A model generated the notes under the pieces. The model saw only the letters and a list, made by a program, of their open reading frames with translations, did no database searches and was not told the DNA's origin. From assembly GCA_965216025.1 (NCBI GenBank), contig CBDCEX010000013.1, forward strand, positions 186,001-250,000: DNA of 64,000 nucleotides, written 5' to 3'. Below, piece after piece: positions 56,015-64,000 of this stretch. Source of the stretch: JADFQT01 sp965216025 (GTDB lineage: Bacteria; Chloroflexota; Dehalococcoidia; Lucifugimonadales; UBA3495). Each line of letters starts with the position of its first letter. Position 1 is the first letter of the stretch. The position numbers and the translations under genes are program-made.

Positions 56015-56266
56015 CTACTTGGATGTGCCCCGCCCGGGGCGCAGCATGGACAGCAGGACGGCCCACCAAGCAAGGAAGTGGGACTCACTGTCCAGGCCCT
56101 CGGCCTGGGCCTGGGCGACGGCGGCGGTCCGGATGAAGGTCGCCACCGGAACGTCTTCGGCCTCGGCGGCTTCACGGACAGCCTCGTATTCTTCATCGGA
56201 GAATCTGACGTTCAACTGCTTTTTGCGCACCCCGGCATCTCCAGCGAGCCCCATTTTGGGGATCAT
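56015..56266 (-). CDS. Ribbon-helix-helix / MobC-like small protein
   Basis: About 79-83 aa. The core KKQLNVRFSDEEYEAVREAA, EAEDVPVATFIRTAAVAQ is a ribbon-helix-helix of the plasmid mobilisation/antitoxin type. The candidate starts (ATG 56266, ATG 56254, GTG 56230) all fall inside the first 89-bp repeat, so the start is uncertain and the repeat may supply translation or transcription signals. Hydrophobic tail (FLAWWAVLLSMLRPG). Confidence 0.6.
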   Translation of the reverse strand: MIPKMGLAGDAGVRKKQLNVRFSDEEYEAVREAAEAEDVPVATFIRTAAVAQAQAEGLDSESHFLAWWAVLLSMLRPGRGTSK

Positions 56267-56317
56267 ATCGGGGTTCGCCGGCGGTTGCGTCGAGATTCGC
56301 TGACGGGGTTCAATGGG
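56229..56317. repeat. 89-bp structured repeat, copy 1
   Basis: Starts ACCCCGGCATCTCCAGCGAG, has a central CCCCATTTTGGGG mini-hairpin, and ends GACGGGGTTCAATGGG. Outer ends are partly complementary. It covers the start of the RHH gene. Confidence 0.75.
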
Positions 56318-56400
56318 ACCCCGCGGGACCCGGGGCAAAACCGTCCGGAGCATCGGGCAAGCGTAACCGCTGGGGGTGTAGGCGACAGCGTTTGCACTGC

Positions 56401-56489
56401 ACCCCGGCACCTCCAGCGAGCCCCATTTTGGGGAGCGTAGCGGGTTGGGCCGTTGAGTGGATCGAGATTCAGCGCCGGGGTTCAATGAG
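56401..56489. repeat. 89-bp structured repeat, copy 2
   Basis: Exactly the same length as the other copies. ACCCCGGC at the start pairs with GCCGGGGT at the end (8 bp); central CCCCATTTTGGGG. Confidence 0.8.
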
Positions 56490-56851
56490 CCCGGTGGGGC
56501 CCAGCACCTCCAGCAGCTTCAGGCGGAGATGGAGCCGCCATCGGGAAGTCCCTAGAAGTCTGGCCGGAAACCCGATTCTCCCCAAGCCGTCGTTTTCTTA
56601 ACGTCGATTGTCGATGTAACAGTGGGTTCTTGAAACTCATTGCATACAGTACCATGCCGTATAAGACTGGATTACGTCTGCTTGGCGTAGCGCGAAACCC
56701 GGCCAATGGCTTTCCGGCCAGACTTCTAGGTTCCATCCTCCCCATGAGGTGGGTTCTACGAAGTGCCAGGACGCTTCCCCCCGTCACCGATGCCCTGCTC
56801 CTCGAGACACGTGAACACGCGCTGCACTTCCTCCAACAGATCTGCTTGTGC

Positions 56852-56940
56852 ACCCCGGAACCTCCAGCGAGCCCCAAAGTGGGATGCACGGCGGGTCGGG
56901 ACGGCAGTTGCAATGAGATTCAGCGCCGGGGGTCAATGAG
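56852..56940. repeat. 89-bp structured repeat, copy 3
   Basis: ACCCCGGAACCTCCAGCGAG at the start and CAGCGCCGGGGGTCAATGAG at the end; the central hairpin has changed to CCCCAAAGTGGGA but can still pair. On the minus strand it is followed by a frame reading AQADLLEEVQRVFTCLEEQG with a nearby stop, so a short coding remnant abuts it. Confidence 0.75.
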
Positions 56941-57049
56941 TCCCGGTGAACCCCAGCGGGTCTTGTGGCCAAAAACGCCCGTTTGGTCAGCACCCCGGCG
57001 GGCATCTTTTGCTGTTGCGGCAGGTGCGGATAAAACACAACATGGCCGC

Positions 57050-57220
57050 ATGACCCTCTTCGGCTACATCCTGACCAGCAACACGGCTGGCACCACCTGG
57101 GAGAATCAAGCTTCGTTCCTGAGAGAGTGGGATGTACGCTCCCCCGCGTGCCGGGAATTGGGGACACCCGAAGGATACCGGCGGCCAGGCGGGGCGCCGG
57201 GGCGGCCCGCAGACAGCTAA
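57050..57220 (+). pseudogene. Possible N-terminal fragment of a serine resolvase
   Basis: ATG 57050 starts MTLFGYILTSNTAGTTWENQ followed by ASFLREWDV, which resembles the GY-x-R-V-S-T...ENQ...LREWG start of resolvases, with one extra residue and the Arg missing. Homology disappears after about 30 codons. Weak evidence. Confidence 0.25.
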
Positions 57221-58265
57221 ACCCCGGACGATTGGGGGGGCAAAGACCTCTAGGCGGGATTCCCCAGATCAAACCACCTTTCCTGGATATAGCTCCCGCG
57301 GGGATACCGCCAAATATAATCCCGCATTCCAAGGGCGTCAAATGCGGTCTGATGCGGCCTGATTCACTCAAAGTCCCCGCTTTCATTGGGCAACCACTGT
57401 ACTGCCAAGCGTAAAAGCCCCAAACCGCTTGTCTACGCCCAAGTCTCGCCCTTGGGAAGCTCTTTTGCCCTGTGCGACCCCGTAACCGTAACCAATCCCG
57501 ACGCTCCTAAAGTGGACTAGCCAGGAGCCAGCCTAAGCCGACCAATTCGTTCCAGTATCCCGCCTAGCATTTCCCGGCTCACCAGCACCTCAGCAAGCTG
57601 AAACACCAGCCTTCCGGCATGGCGCACCAACCGTCCTCCAGTCTTGATCATCCTGGTCTGCAGACTGGTCAACGACCAGTGCTTCATTGCCTCCGGTAAG
57701 GCTAGCCTTCTCAATGGAGTTGCCCAGGTTGTAAGCCAGTACGAACAACTCCAGCCTGACCTGATTGGCCACGAACTTGTGGCAAGACAACCTGGTCCAG
57801 TTCAGGGCGTACTTGCCTTCTTTTATCCATTGCTCCGCCGTCCCTCGGCCATTGTAAAAGCAGACTATCCCGATGTTTGGATAGCTCAGATTGGTGACGA
57901 TGAAGCCCACTCTGGGAAACAGTTCTCCCTGGTGCCACTCCACCTTAGAGACCACTCTCCGAGCAACGTTCCAGCTCTGGGCCTGGTAGACGAAGTCATG
58001 ATAGGAGACGATGGGTTTCGGGGAAAGCCACTCCGTAGGCCGTATTAGCCGGGGCGCTATCTCCCCCTGCAGCACCTGGTTGGACCGCAGCCTGATGGCG
58101 TAGCCGATGTTTCTTGCTTCCAGATAATCGTATATCTCCGGCTTGGCGAAGGCGGCGTCAGCACGAAACAGCAGCCTGACCGCTGCTGTCAAATAACGCT
58201 CCACCACCGGATCAAGGACTTCTTGCCAATCATCGGCACTGTGGACGTTGCCTGACCGTAGCTTA

Positions 58266-59560
58266 GGTACTGTCACGAAATAACTTGTTCTTTACTACAT
58301 GCTCAGCTATACTTAATGGGTGATAGTTGAAGGAGCGATTCAAGCTCGTTACCAAGCGATTGCCCCCGTTGTGGACGAGCGGGTGCGGCGGCTGGTGCTT
58401 GCCGCTGAGGCGTCGGCGGCCGGGCGTGGTGGCCAGGCAGCGGTTGCAAGGGCCACCGGAGCTTCTCGCGGGACGATTCGCCGCGGCATACGGGAGTTGG
58501 GCCAGCCGGCCGTAGGGGCCGCGAAGGGCCGCATCCGCCATCCTGGAGGCGGCCGGAAGCGCACCGTCGAGCATGACCCGAGCTTGCGCGAGGACTTGGA
58601 CCGGCTGGTGGAGCCGACCAGCCGTGGGGATCCCGAGTCCCCGCTGCGCTGGACCTGCAAGAGCGTGCGTCAACTGGCGGTGGCATTGAAGCGCCAAGGG
58701 CACCAAGTCAGCCATCGCATGGTCGCCGAACTGCTCCACGACATGGGCTATAGCTTGCAAGCCAATCGCAAGACCCTGGCGGGGACGGAACACCCGGACC
58801 GCAACGCCCAGTTTGAGCACTTGGACCGGGCGGTGCAACTGCAACTCTCCCTGGGAGAGCCGGTGATCTCCGTGGACACGAAGAAGAAGGAACTGGTGGG
58901 GCCCTTCAAGAACGGTGGGCGGGAGTTGCGTCCCAAGGGAGCGCCGGAGCAAGTGCTGGTGCATGACTTCCTGATTCCGGATCTGGGCCGGGTCAGTCCT
59001 TATGGGGTGTACGATATCGCCCAGAACGAGGCCTGGGTCAGTGTGGGGACGGACCACGATACGGCTGCTTTTGCCGTCGAGAGCATCCGGCGTTGGTGGC
59101 GCGGCATGGGGCAGGCGCTCTACCCGAGCGCCACTCGGCTGCTGATAACGGCCGACGCGGGCGGCAGCAATGGGTATCGGCTCCGCTTGTGGAAGCTGGA
59201 GTTGCAGAAATTGGCGGATGAGACGGGCCTTGAAATCGACGTGTGCCACCTCCCACCAGGGACCAGCAAGTGGAACAAGATCGAACACCGCTTGTTCTCC
59301 GCGATCAGTCAGAACTGGCGCGGAAAGCCGCTGGTGAGCCACGAGGTGGTGGTGAACTTGATCGGGGCGACCACGACCCGGACGGGGCTGCGGGTTCAGA
59401 GCCAACTGGACACCAACCGATACCCGGCCGGGCGCACCGTATCGGACGACGAACTCGAAGCCATCTATTTGCGTAGAGACTCTTTCCATGGTGAATGGAA
59501 TTATTCGCTGCTACCCCGCGTTGCGCTGCTCAATTGAACTAATTATTTCGTGACAATCCC
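58266..59560 (+). mobile_element. ISAzo13-family IS, copy 2 (1295 bp)
   Basis: Same ends and length as copy 1. The 3-bp duplication TTA is at 58263-58265 and 59561-59563. Nested in the IS1380 transposase. Confidence 0.93.
58320..59537 (+). CDS. ISAzo13-family transposase, intact copy
   Basis: 405 aa, GTG 58320 to TGA 59537. The same DDE residues as copy 1 (D186, D279, E322). This copy keeps the stop codon that copy 1 lost and is the likely reference for the active element. Confidence 0.93.
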   Translation: MIVEGAIQARYQAIAPVVDERVRRLVLAAEASAAGRGGQAAVARATGASRGTIRRGIRELGQPAVGAAKGRIRHPGGGRKRTVEHDPSLREDLDRLVEPTSRGDPESPLRWTCKSVRQLAVALKRQGHQVSHRMVAELLHDMGYSLQANRKTLAGTEHPDRNAQFEHLDRAVQLQLSLGEPVISVDTKKKELVGPFKNGGRELRPKGAPEQVLVHDFLIPDLGRVSPYGVYDIAQNEAWVSVGTDHDTAAFAVESIRRWWRGMGQALYPSATRLLITADAGGSNGYRLRLWKLELQKLADETGLEIDVCHLPPGTSKWNKIEHRLFSAISQNWRGKPLVSHEVVVNLIGATTTRTGLRVQSQLDTNRYPAGRTVSDDELEAIYLRRDSFHGEWNYSLLPRVALLN

Positions 59561-60316
59561 TTAGCTGCTTCACAATCCCCGAACTGGTTGAACAGAAAGA
59601 GAGGGTGATAGCAGACGCATTCAAAGTGGCCGTTATAGGCTGCTCCCTCCTGCTGGCCGTGCACTGGACTCTCGGAACTGTCCATATCCAGGATTACTCG
59701 CCGGTGTAGGGTATGGGCCATAGCTCGTTCCACCCACTGGGTATTTATTCGTGCCAGCCCCTTCAGGTTGTCCTCTTGGGTCAGGAACTCCGTCTCGAAC
59801 CGGCCCATCTCACTGGTGCTGGCTCCTTTCCGCTCCGAGCCTTGCCATCCCACGATCACTCGCATGGCTGGGTCTTGGGAAAGGCGCACTGCGTCATTGG
59901 TGTCGTCGTAGCCGGCCAAGCGGCTGTAGATCGACTGTCTTAGCAGCGGAACCAGGTGGTGAAGGATATTGCGTCCGGTACGGCTTTCCTGGAGGTAGTC
60001 CTCAGCGATTTCGGTAAGGCCCAAGGCATCATCAAACTCTCGAAAGGCAAGAAGACCAGCGTCGGAGGTGATGGTTGAGCCGTGAAATTCCAGGCGGACT
60101 TTGGGGTTGAATTGGAGCCGGAGAGGGGCTTTTTCGCCGTCACCCATCAGGTGCCTCCATGATGCCTACGGCATCTTACTGCAAAGTGACATATCATGGA
60201 GTTATTATAGCTAGAACAACGCCAAATGACCTATAATTAGACGATGGTTGAAAGACCATCGACGAATTACTGAGAAAGCTTTTTAGCCATATGGGAAATG
60301 TGGGTTTAGCGACCTT

Positions 60317-61381
60317 TCATCCCAAGGGCAGAGCGGGGTCAATGTCCAAGTCCATACCGAATTCCTCTCCCCGCTGGTATTGATAGTAGGCGCAACAGGC
60401 GATCATCGCCCCATTGTCGGTGCACAATATCGGAGGCGGCATTATCACCGGCAGGGGAGAACGAGCGCTGATCTCCCGCCGCAACATGGCATTGGCCGTA
60501 ACGCCACCACCCAGGACCAACCCCTTGGCCCGGTACTGATTGGCCATCTTCAGTAGCTTGGCCACGATAACATCGACCACGGCTGTTTGAAAGGCAGCCG
60601 CCAGCTCCGCCACCAGGCGGCGAAACTCCGACGGCTCCAGTCCGCTGCTCTCCCGCGGGTACACGTCCCGCTCCTGGGCCAGGTGCAAAAGCGCGGTTTT
60701 AACACCGCTGAAGCTGAAGTCCAGGGTGTCGCCCATCCAGGCCCTGGGCAGCGGGGGCACCCCGTCGCCCAAGGCAGCTTCCGACACTCGTTGAATCTCC
60801 GGACCGCCGGGGAAGCCCAATCCGAGAATGCGGGCCGCTTTATCGAAGGCTTCACCAGCCGCGTCATCCCGCGTTCGTCCCACCAGCCTGTAGACGCCAT
60901 GTCCTTCCATCAAAATCAGGTCGGTATGCCCGCCCGACGCCACCAAGCAGGCCAAGGGAAAGCCCGGATCTTCGGCCGGGCTGGGCCGGCCCGCTACCAG
61001 CCAGGAGGCGTAAATGTGCCCTTCCAAGTGGTTTACGCCGACCAACGGAATCCCCACTGAAAAGGCCAGGGCCTTGGCGGTGTTCAGCCCGGTAATCAGG
61101 GAACCGGCCAGCCCAGGTCCGTAGGTTACGGAAATCAGGTCCAGGTCCTCCAGACCCAGCCCGGTCTCTGACAGAGAGGCTTCTAGAGCGGGCACCATGT
61201 CTCGTATATGTTGCCGGGAAGCGACCTCTGGGACTACGCCGCCGTGCTGGGAGTGAAGCGCCGCCTGGGATGCGATGATGTTGGAACGCAGCCGCACCCC
61301 GTCTTCCACCACAGCAATGGCGGTCTCATCGCAAGAGGTTTCTATCCCCAAAATCTTCAAGCCCACTGCGCTGGCACCCAC
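60317..61381 (-). CDS. tsaD: tRNA N6-threonylcarbamoyladenosine transferase
   Basis: 354 aa, full length. ASKHA fold marks: ILGIETSCDETAIAVV at the start, metal ligands in NHLEGHIYASW, CLVASGGHTDLILM, GEAFDKAARILGLGFPGGP, VLGGGVTANAMLR and the third ligand in CTDNGAMIA. With TsaB/E/C it makes t6A37 in tRNAs reading ANN codons. GTG 61381 or an inner TTG 61360 could be the start. The 450-bp gap separates it from the divergent phosphatase gene. Confidence 0.95.
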   Translation of the reverse strand: MGASAVGLKILGIETSCDETAIAVVEDGVRLRSNIIASQAALHSQHGGVVPEVASRQHIRDMVPALEASLSETGLGLEDLDLISVTYGPGLAGSLITGLNTAKALAFSVGIPLVGVNHLEGHIYASWLVAGRPSPAEDPGFPLACLVASGGHTDLILMEGHGVYRLVGRTRDDAAGEAFDKAARILGLGFPGGPEIQRVSEAALGDGVPPLPRAWMGDTLDFSFSGVKTALLHLAQERDVYPRESSGLEPSEFRRLVAELAAAFQTAVVDVIVAKLLKMANQYRAKGLVLGGGVTANAMLRREISARSPLPVIMPPPILCTDNGAMIACCAYYQYQRGEEFGMDLDIDPALPLG

Positions 61382-61831
61382 CCGAGGTTTAGAGTTAGAG
61401 TAGCGTTTAATTTTCTCGCTGGGAGAACGTTATAAAAGGACAAATTTAAGTCCTGGGACATAAACAATCGTGAGTCGGTCCGGTAGTTACACCGCATCCG
61501 ATGGTGTTAGGCTCGTGTGCCCAGGGATTCCAGACTCGTCACCGCGCTCGGGGTGACATTTTGTGATAGTTAGTAAGGGCAGTGTAGGCAGCGCCGATGT
61601 CTCAGTCAAATTTTTGGCAACATTTTCGCAACTTTCCCGCACCCTGGGTTTATGCTATCATCTGGCACGACCGGGAGGCACGTCCTACCCGGAGAAGAAT
61701 TTGCGCCCCCAACTCAGCTAAATCCGACGGCCGCGCCAATAACAGCCAAGGCGTCCGCTTTGGCGGGGTCTGGCCCACCCAAGGCAAGTCCAGGCCACCC
61801 AGCGTAGGTCCAGCCAGCGTCAGTCCAGCCC
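61382..61831. other. Divergent intergenic region between tsaD and the phosphatase gene
   Basis: No gene seen. Contains an AT-rich part (61400-61475) and, just before ATG 61832, a tandem near-repeat AGCGTAGGTCCAGCC-AGCGTCAGTCCAGCC (61801-61830). A candidate -10 region TATGCTATC lies near 61651-61659. Promoters for both flanking genes should be here. Confidence 0.5.
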
Positions 61832-62638
61832 ATGAAAATCTTTCTAGTCAGACACGGCGAGACCCAATGGAACAAACTGGGTAAATTCCAGGGGCAAGTA
61901 GACGTGGCCCTTAATCAGCGGGGGTTAGCCCAGGCACGGGACGCGGCTAAAGCTGCTCTAGCCTGGCGTCCGACAGCCCTGTACTCCAGCCCTTTGCGCC
62001 GAACCATGCAAGTCGCCGAAGCGGTGTCCCGAAAAGTAGGACTGCCGGTTACGGTTGACCCCCGTCTCATGGAGCTGAATTTGGGGGAGTTGGAGGGAGC
62101 CACCAGCCGGCAAATGAAGGAGCAGTGGTCCCAGGTTTATAGCAGCTGGCGGGAGAACACGGGGGCCACTGTGATGCCGGGCGGCGAATCCATGGCCCAA
62201 CTTCAGGAACGCGCCTGGCAGTCTTTTCTGGAGGTTGAAGCGACCCATCTGGAAGACGATGCGGTTCTAATAGTCTCCCACAACTTCGCCATTCGGTGCA
62301 TCATCTCACAACTGCTCGGCATTCCCTGGTCTCATTTTCACGGAACCTATCTCGATTTAGGCTCCGTATGTACCATAGAAACCACCGGAGAAACCACCGT
62401 GACCGGAAACCAGAAACCACCGGAGAAACCACCGGAGAAACCACCGGAGAAACCACCGGAGAAACCACCGGAGAAACCACCGGAGAAACCACCGGAGAAA
62501 CCACCGGAGAAACCACCGGAGAAACCATCGACCGTCGCAGGCGGCTCAAAAGCTACAACTCCATCAGCCACCTTTCACCGGAGAATCAACCCAGCGGTTC
62601 CGGTTGAACTATCGCCATCCCTCCGAGATGAACGATAA
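61832..62638 (+). CDS. Histidine phosphatase (phosphoglycerate mutase family) with PPEK-repeat tail
   Basis: 268 aa. Residues 1-190 are a standard catalytic domain: FLVRHGETQWNKLGKFQGQ with the phospho-accepting His8, YSSPLRRTMQVAEAV, MELNLGELEG and the second histidine in LIVSHNFAIRC. Close relatives are cobalamin/acid phosphatases and broad sugar-phosphate phosphatases. After SVCTIETTGE comes a tail of nine PPEK tetrapeptides and about 35 further residues, absent from the usual family. The stop overlaps the tilS start by 11 bp. No convincing ribosome site. Confidence 0.85.
   Translation: MKIFLVRHGETQWNKLGKFQGQVDVALNQRGLAQARDAAKAALAWRPTALYSSPLRRTMQVAEAVSRKVGLPVTVDPRLMELNLGELEGATSRQMKEQWSQVYSSWRENTGATVMPGGESMAQLQERAWQSFLEVEATHLEDDAVLIVSHNFAIRCIISQLLGIPWSHFHGTYLDLGSVCTIETTGETTVTGNQKPPEKPPEKPPEKPPEKPPEKPPEKPPEKPPEKPPEKPSTVAGGSKATTPSATFHRRINPAVPVELSPSLRDER
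62417..62524 (+). repeat. Nine tandem copies of a 12-bp unit (PPEK codons)
   Basis: CCACCGGAGAAA repeated nine times with no visible change, plus partial units before (from about 62378) and a diverged one after. In frame it adds four residues per unit, so copy-number change keeps the reading frame. Confidence 0.95.
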
Positions 62639-64000
62639 CCTAACCGCCCGGGTAGAACGCCTGACCAGCGCCTCGCTGAGCCGGTGCGGGTATTCCTCCG
62701 GGTATTCCCCCGAGGATTCCCGCCAGTATTCCGGGGAGGGCGCCACACCCCTGGTCGTGGGAGTTTCCGGCGGGCCGGATTCCACCGCCCTGCTTTACTG
62801 CCTTTACCGCCTCCGCAAGGCATGGAACCTGCAACTCCATGTAGCACACTTGAACCACGACTTTCGCGGCGAGGAGGCCGACGCCGACGCCGAGTTCGTG
62901 ACCGACATGGCTTTGGAGCTGGACTTGCCGGTCACCGTGGAGAAGCAGGACCCCCTAGCCTACCAGCGGGAGCGGGGCATAAGCTCCTTCGAGCAAGGAG
63001 CCAGGGAGCTACGGTATGCCTTCCTGGCGAAGGTGGCTACCAGCATCAGCGCGTCTGCGGTAGCGGTGGCTCACACCGCTGATGACCTGGCGGAAACCGT
63101 TCTGCTCCATATCCTAAGAGGTGCCGGGCTGCACGGACTGCGGGGGATGACCGAGCTGGCCCCCTGGCCCTGGCCGCCGAACCTGCCTCAACTCCAGCTG
63201 CTTCGTCCCTTGCTGGAAGCAACCAAGGCAGAGACAGTGGCCTACTGTAACTCGCTGGGACGGAGCTTCCGGGTGGATACCGGCAACGCCCTGCCCCGGT
63301 TCACCCGAAACCGACTGAGACAAAGCCTCCTCCCTCTTTTGGCCGAGGAATATAATCCCCGGATTCGGGAATCGCTGGTCAGGTTGGCTCACACCGCGTC
63401 CCTGGAGCTGGACTTTCTGGAAAAGGAGACGGATGCCGTCTGGCCTCAGGTCCTGGTCGAAGCTGAAGAGGGTGACGCTGAAGAAGGTGACGCTGGTTCC
63501 GTCAGCCTCCACCGACAGGCCCTATCCCAACTCCACCCGGCACTGCAGAGGATGGTGCTGCGGCGGGCCTACATCCTGGTTGCGGGAGACGCCCGCCGGC
63601 TGCGGGAAAGCCACCTGAGGGCCATGGCTGAAGCGGCGGGCCGCCGGAGCTCGGGACAAACCCTACAATTGCCCGGCGGATGGCGGCTCCATATTACTTA
63701 CGATTTTTTGCGCCTGACCAGAAATCGGGCCCTGGATTGCCCCTTTCCACCGCTGACGGGGGAATATCCAGTTTCCCTGCCTCAGTCCCCTGGAGAAGTG
63801 GCGGTAACCCGGCTGGAGGGCTGGGAGATATCAATAACAATTGTGACTGCGCCGGGGCCGGAGCAAATCGCTCAAGCGCCGCCCTTGGCGGCATATTTTA
63901 ACCCAGGAGCCTTGCGCCAGGGAGCCTTGGGCCAGGGGCTCCAGGTTCGCTCTCGGCGGCCAGGAGATCGATTCCAGCCTCTGGGGATGACTCACCAGAA
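62628..64000 (+). CDS. tilS: tRNA(Ile)-lysidine synthase, 3' end outside window
   Basis: At least 457 codons from ATG 62628, running off the window. The PP-loop is at residues 46-52 (VSGGPDSTALLY), followed by HVAHLNHDFRGEEADADAEF, AVAHTADDLAETVLLHILRG and LLRPLLEATKAETVAYC, all characteristic. The substrate-binding C-terminal domain begins about residue 330. It changes C34 of tRNA-Ile(CAU) to lysidine. It overlaps the phosphatase gene by 11 bp. A Glu/Gly-rich short duplication (EEGDAEEGDA) sits near residue 283. Confidence 0.93.
   Translation, partial: MNDNLTARVERLTSASLSRCGYSSGYSPEDSRQYSGEGATPLVVGVSGGPDSTALLYCLYRLRKAWNLQLHVAHLNHDFRGEEADADAEFVTDMALELDLPVTVEKQDPLAYQRERGISSFEQGARELRYAFLAKVATSISASAVAVAHTADDLAETVLLHILRGAGLHGLRGMTELAPWPWPPNLPQLQLLRPLLEATKAETVAYCNSLGRSFRVDTGNALPRFTRNRLRQSLLPLLAEEYNPRIRESLVRLAHTASLELDFLEKETDAVWPQVLVEAEEGDAEEGDAGSVSLHRQALSQLHPALQRMVLRRAYILVAGDARRLRESHLRAMAEAAGRRSSGQTLQLPGGWRLHITYDFLRLTRNRALDCPFPPLTGEYPVSLPQSPGEVAVTRLEGWEISITIVTAPGPEQIAQAPPLAAYFNPGALRQGALGQGLQVRSRRPGDRFQPLGMTHQ

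Larger units (their letters stand above)
56490..57516. other. Mostly unassigned stretch around repeat copy 3
   Basis: Apart from repeat copy 3 and the possible resolvase fragment at 57050-57220, I see no convincing gene. The minus-strand frame that covers much of 56784-57386 has a composition typical of a non-coding GC-rich frame. Confidence 0.4.
57517..60147 (-). pseudogene. IS1380-family transposase, split by ISAzo13 and frameshifted (copy 2)
   Basis: The N-terminal part (60147-59561; ATG start MGDGEKAPLRLQFN) has ITSDAGLLAFREFDD and VILDMDSSESPVHGQQEG. The remainder (58265-57517) has LLFRADAAFAKPEIYDYLE and NGRGTAEQWIKEGKY. Removing ISAzo13 and one TTA restores DCEAAKLRSGNVHSADDW. A further extra T near 57713-57717 shifts the end (MRRLALPEAMKHWSLTSLQT...) out of frame. 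Closely related to the copy at 17389-18737. Confidence 0.85.

Noticed and set aside
56229..56940. Integron attC sites
   Set aside because: No GTTRRRY/RYYYAAC core pair at the repeat ends and no integron integrase in view.
62378..62527. Short tandem repeats as a CRISPR array
   Set aside because: The unit is 12 bp without spacers and lies in frame within a coding region; no cas genes.

Overview
The window is a GC-rich bacterial chromosome segment. The mix of family III CoA-transferases, acyl-CoA dehydrogenases, a D-aminoacylase-type amidohydrolase, an M1 aminopeptidase and frequent GTG/TTG starts suggests a Chloroflexota (Dehalococcoidia/SAR202-like) lineage. This is inferred from gene content only; there is no rRNA or tRNA gene in view.

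Layout. (1) 0-5.5 kb: remnant of an integrative element with an HTH protein, a broken hypothetical gene, a P-loop (Zot-like) ATPase cut by an ISAzo13-type IS, and a serine recombinase truncated next to an IS1182-type IS. (2) 5.5-10.2 kb: three consecutive IS elements (IS1182, IS701, IS630). (3) 10.2-19.3 kb: a ThDP enzyme and an orphan OmpR-type regulator, then pseudogenes and IS (CaiB remnant, cupin split by IS66, ISAs1, IS1380). (4) 19.3-33.4 kb: mostly intact metabolism: a CaiB/BaiF pair, a leuC-hicB-leuD operon, pepN, metH and formate-THF ligase. (5) 33.8-36.9 kb: two more IS66 copies. (6) 36.9-45.3 kb: acyl-CoA/amino-acid catabolism with a second CaiB pair, a crotonase, a MazEF-like remnant, two acyl-CoA dehydrogenases and an N-acyl-D-amino-acid deacylase. 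(7) 45.5-49.2 kb: a NarL-type regulator, an HTH protein, and ilvB behind a T-box leader. (8) 49.2-52.5 kb: one AhpD-like gene hit by two IS elements in succession at the same site. (9) 52.5-60.2 kb: an accessory island with a Myb-like/HTH/Myb-like regulator divergent from a NERD-nuclease gene, small membrane and RHH proteins, three 89-bp structured repeats, and an IS1380 copy split by ISAzo13. (10) 60.3-64.0 kb: tsaD, a histidine phosphatase with a PPEK-repeat tail, and tilS running off the end.

The main theme is very recent IS activity. Exact element ends and target duplications can be read for IS66 (four full 1431-bp copies), ISAs1 (two, 1273 bp), ISAzo13 (two, 1295 bp) and IS630. From these, three interrupted host genes (ATPase, cupin, AhpD-like) and an interrupted IS1380 transposase can be rejoined in frame. 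A second theme is a set of about ten single-locus frameshifts, mostly one extra base in a short homopolymer, confined to accessory or IS genes and sparing long housekeeping genes. Possible novelties are the HTH/ATPase/serine-recombinase module, the Myb-HTH-Myb plus NERD divergent pair, and the 89-bp repeats next to it.
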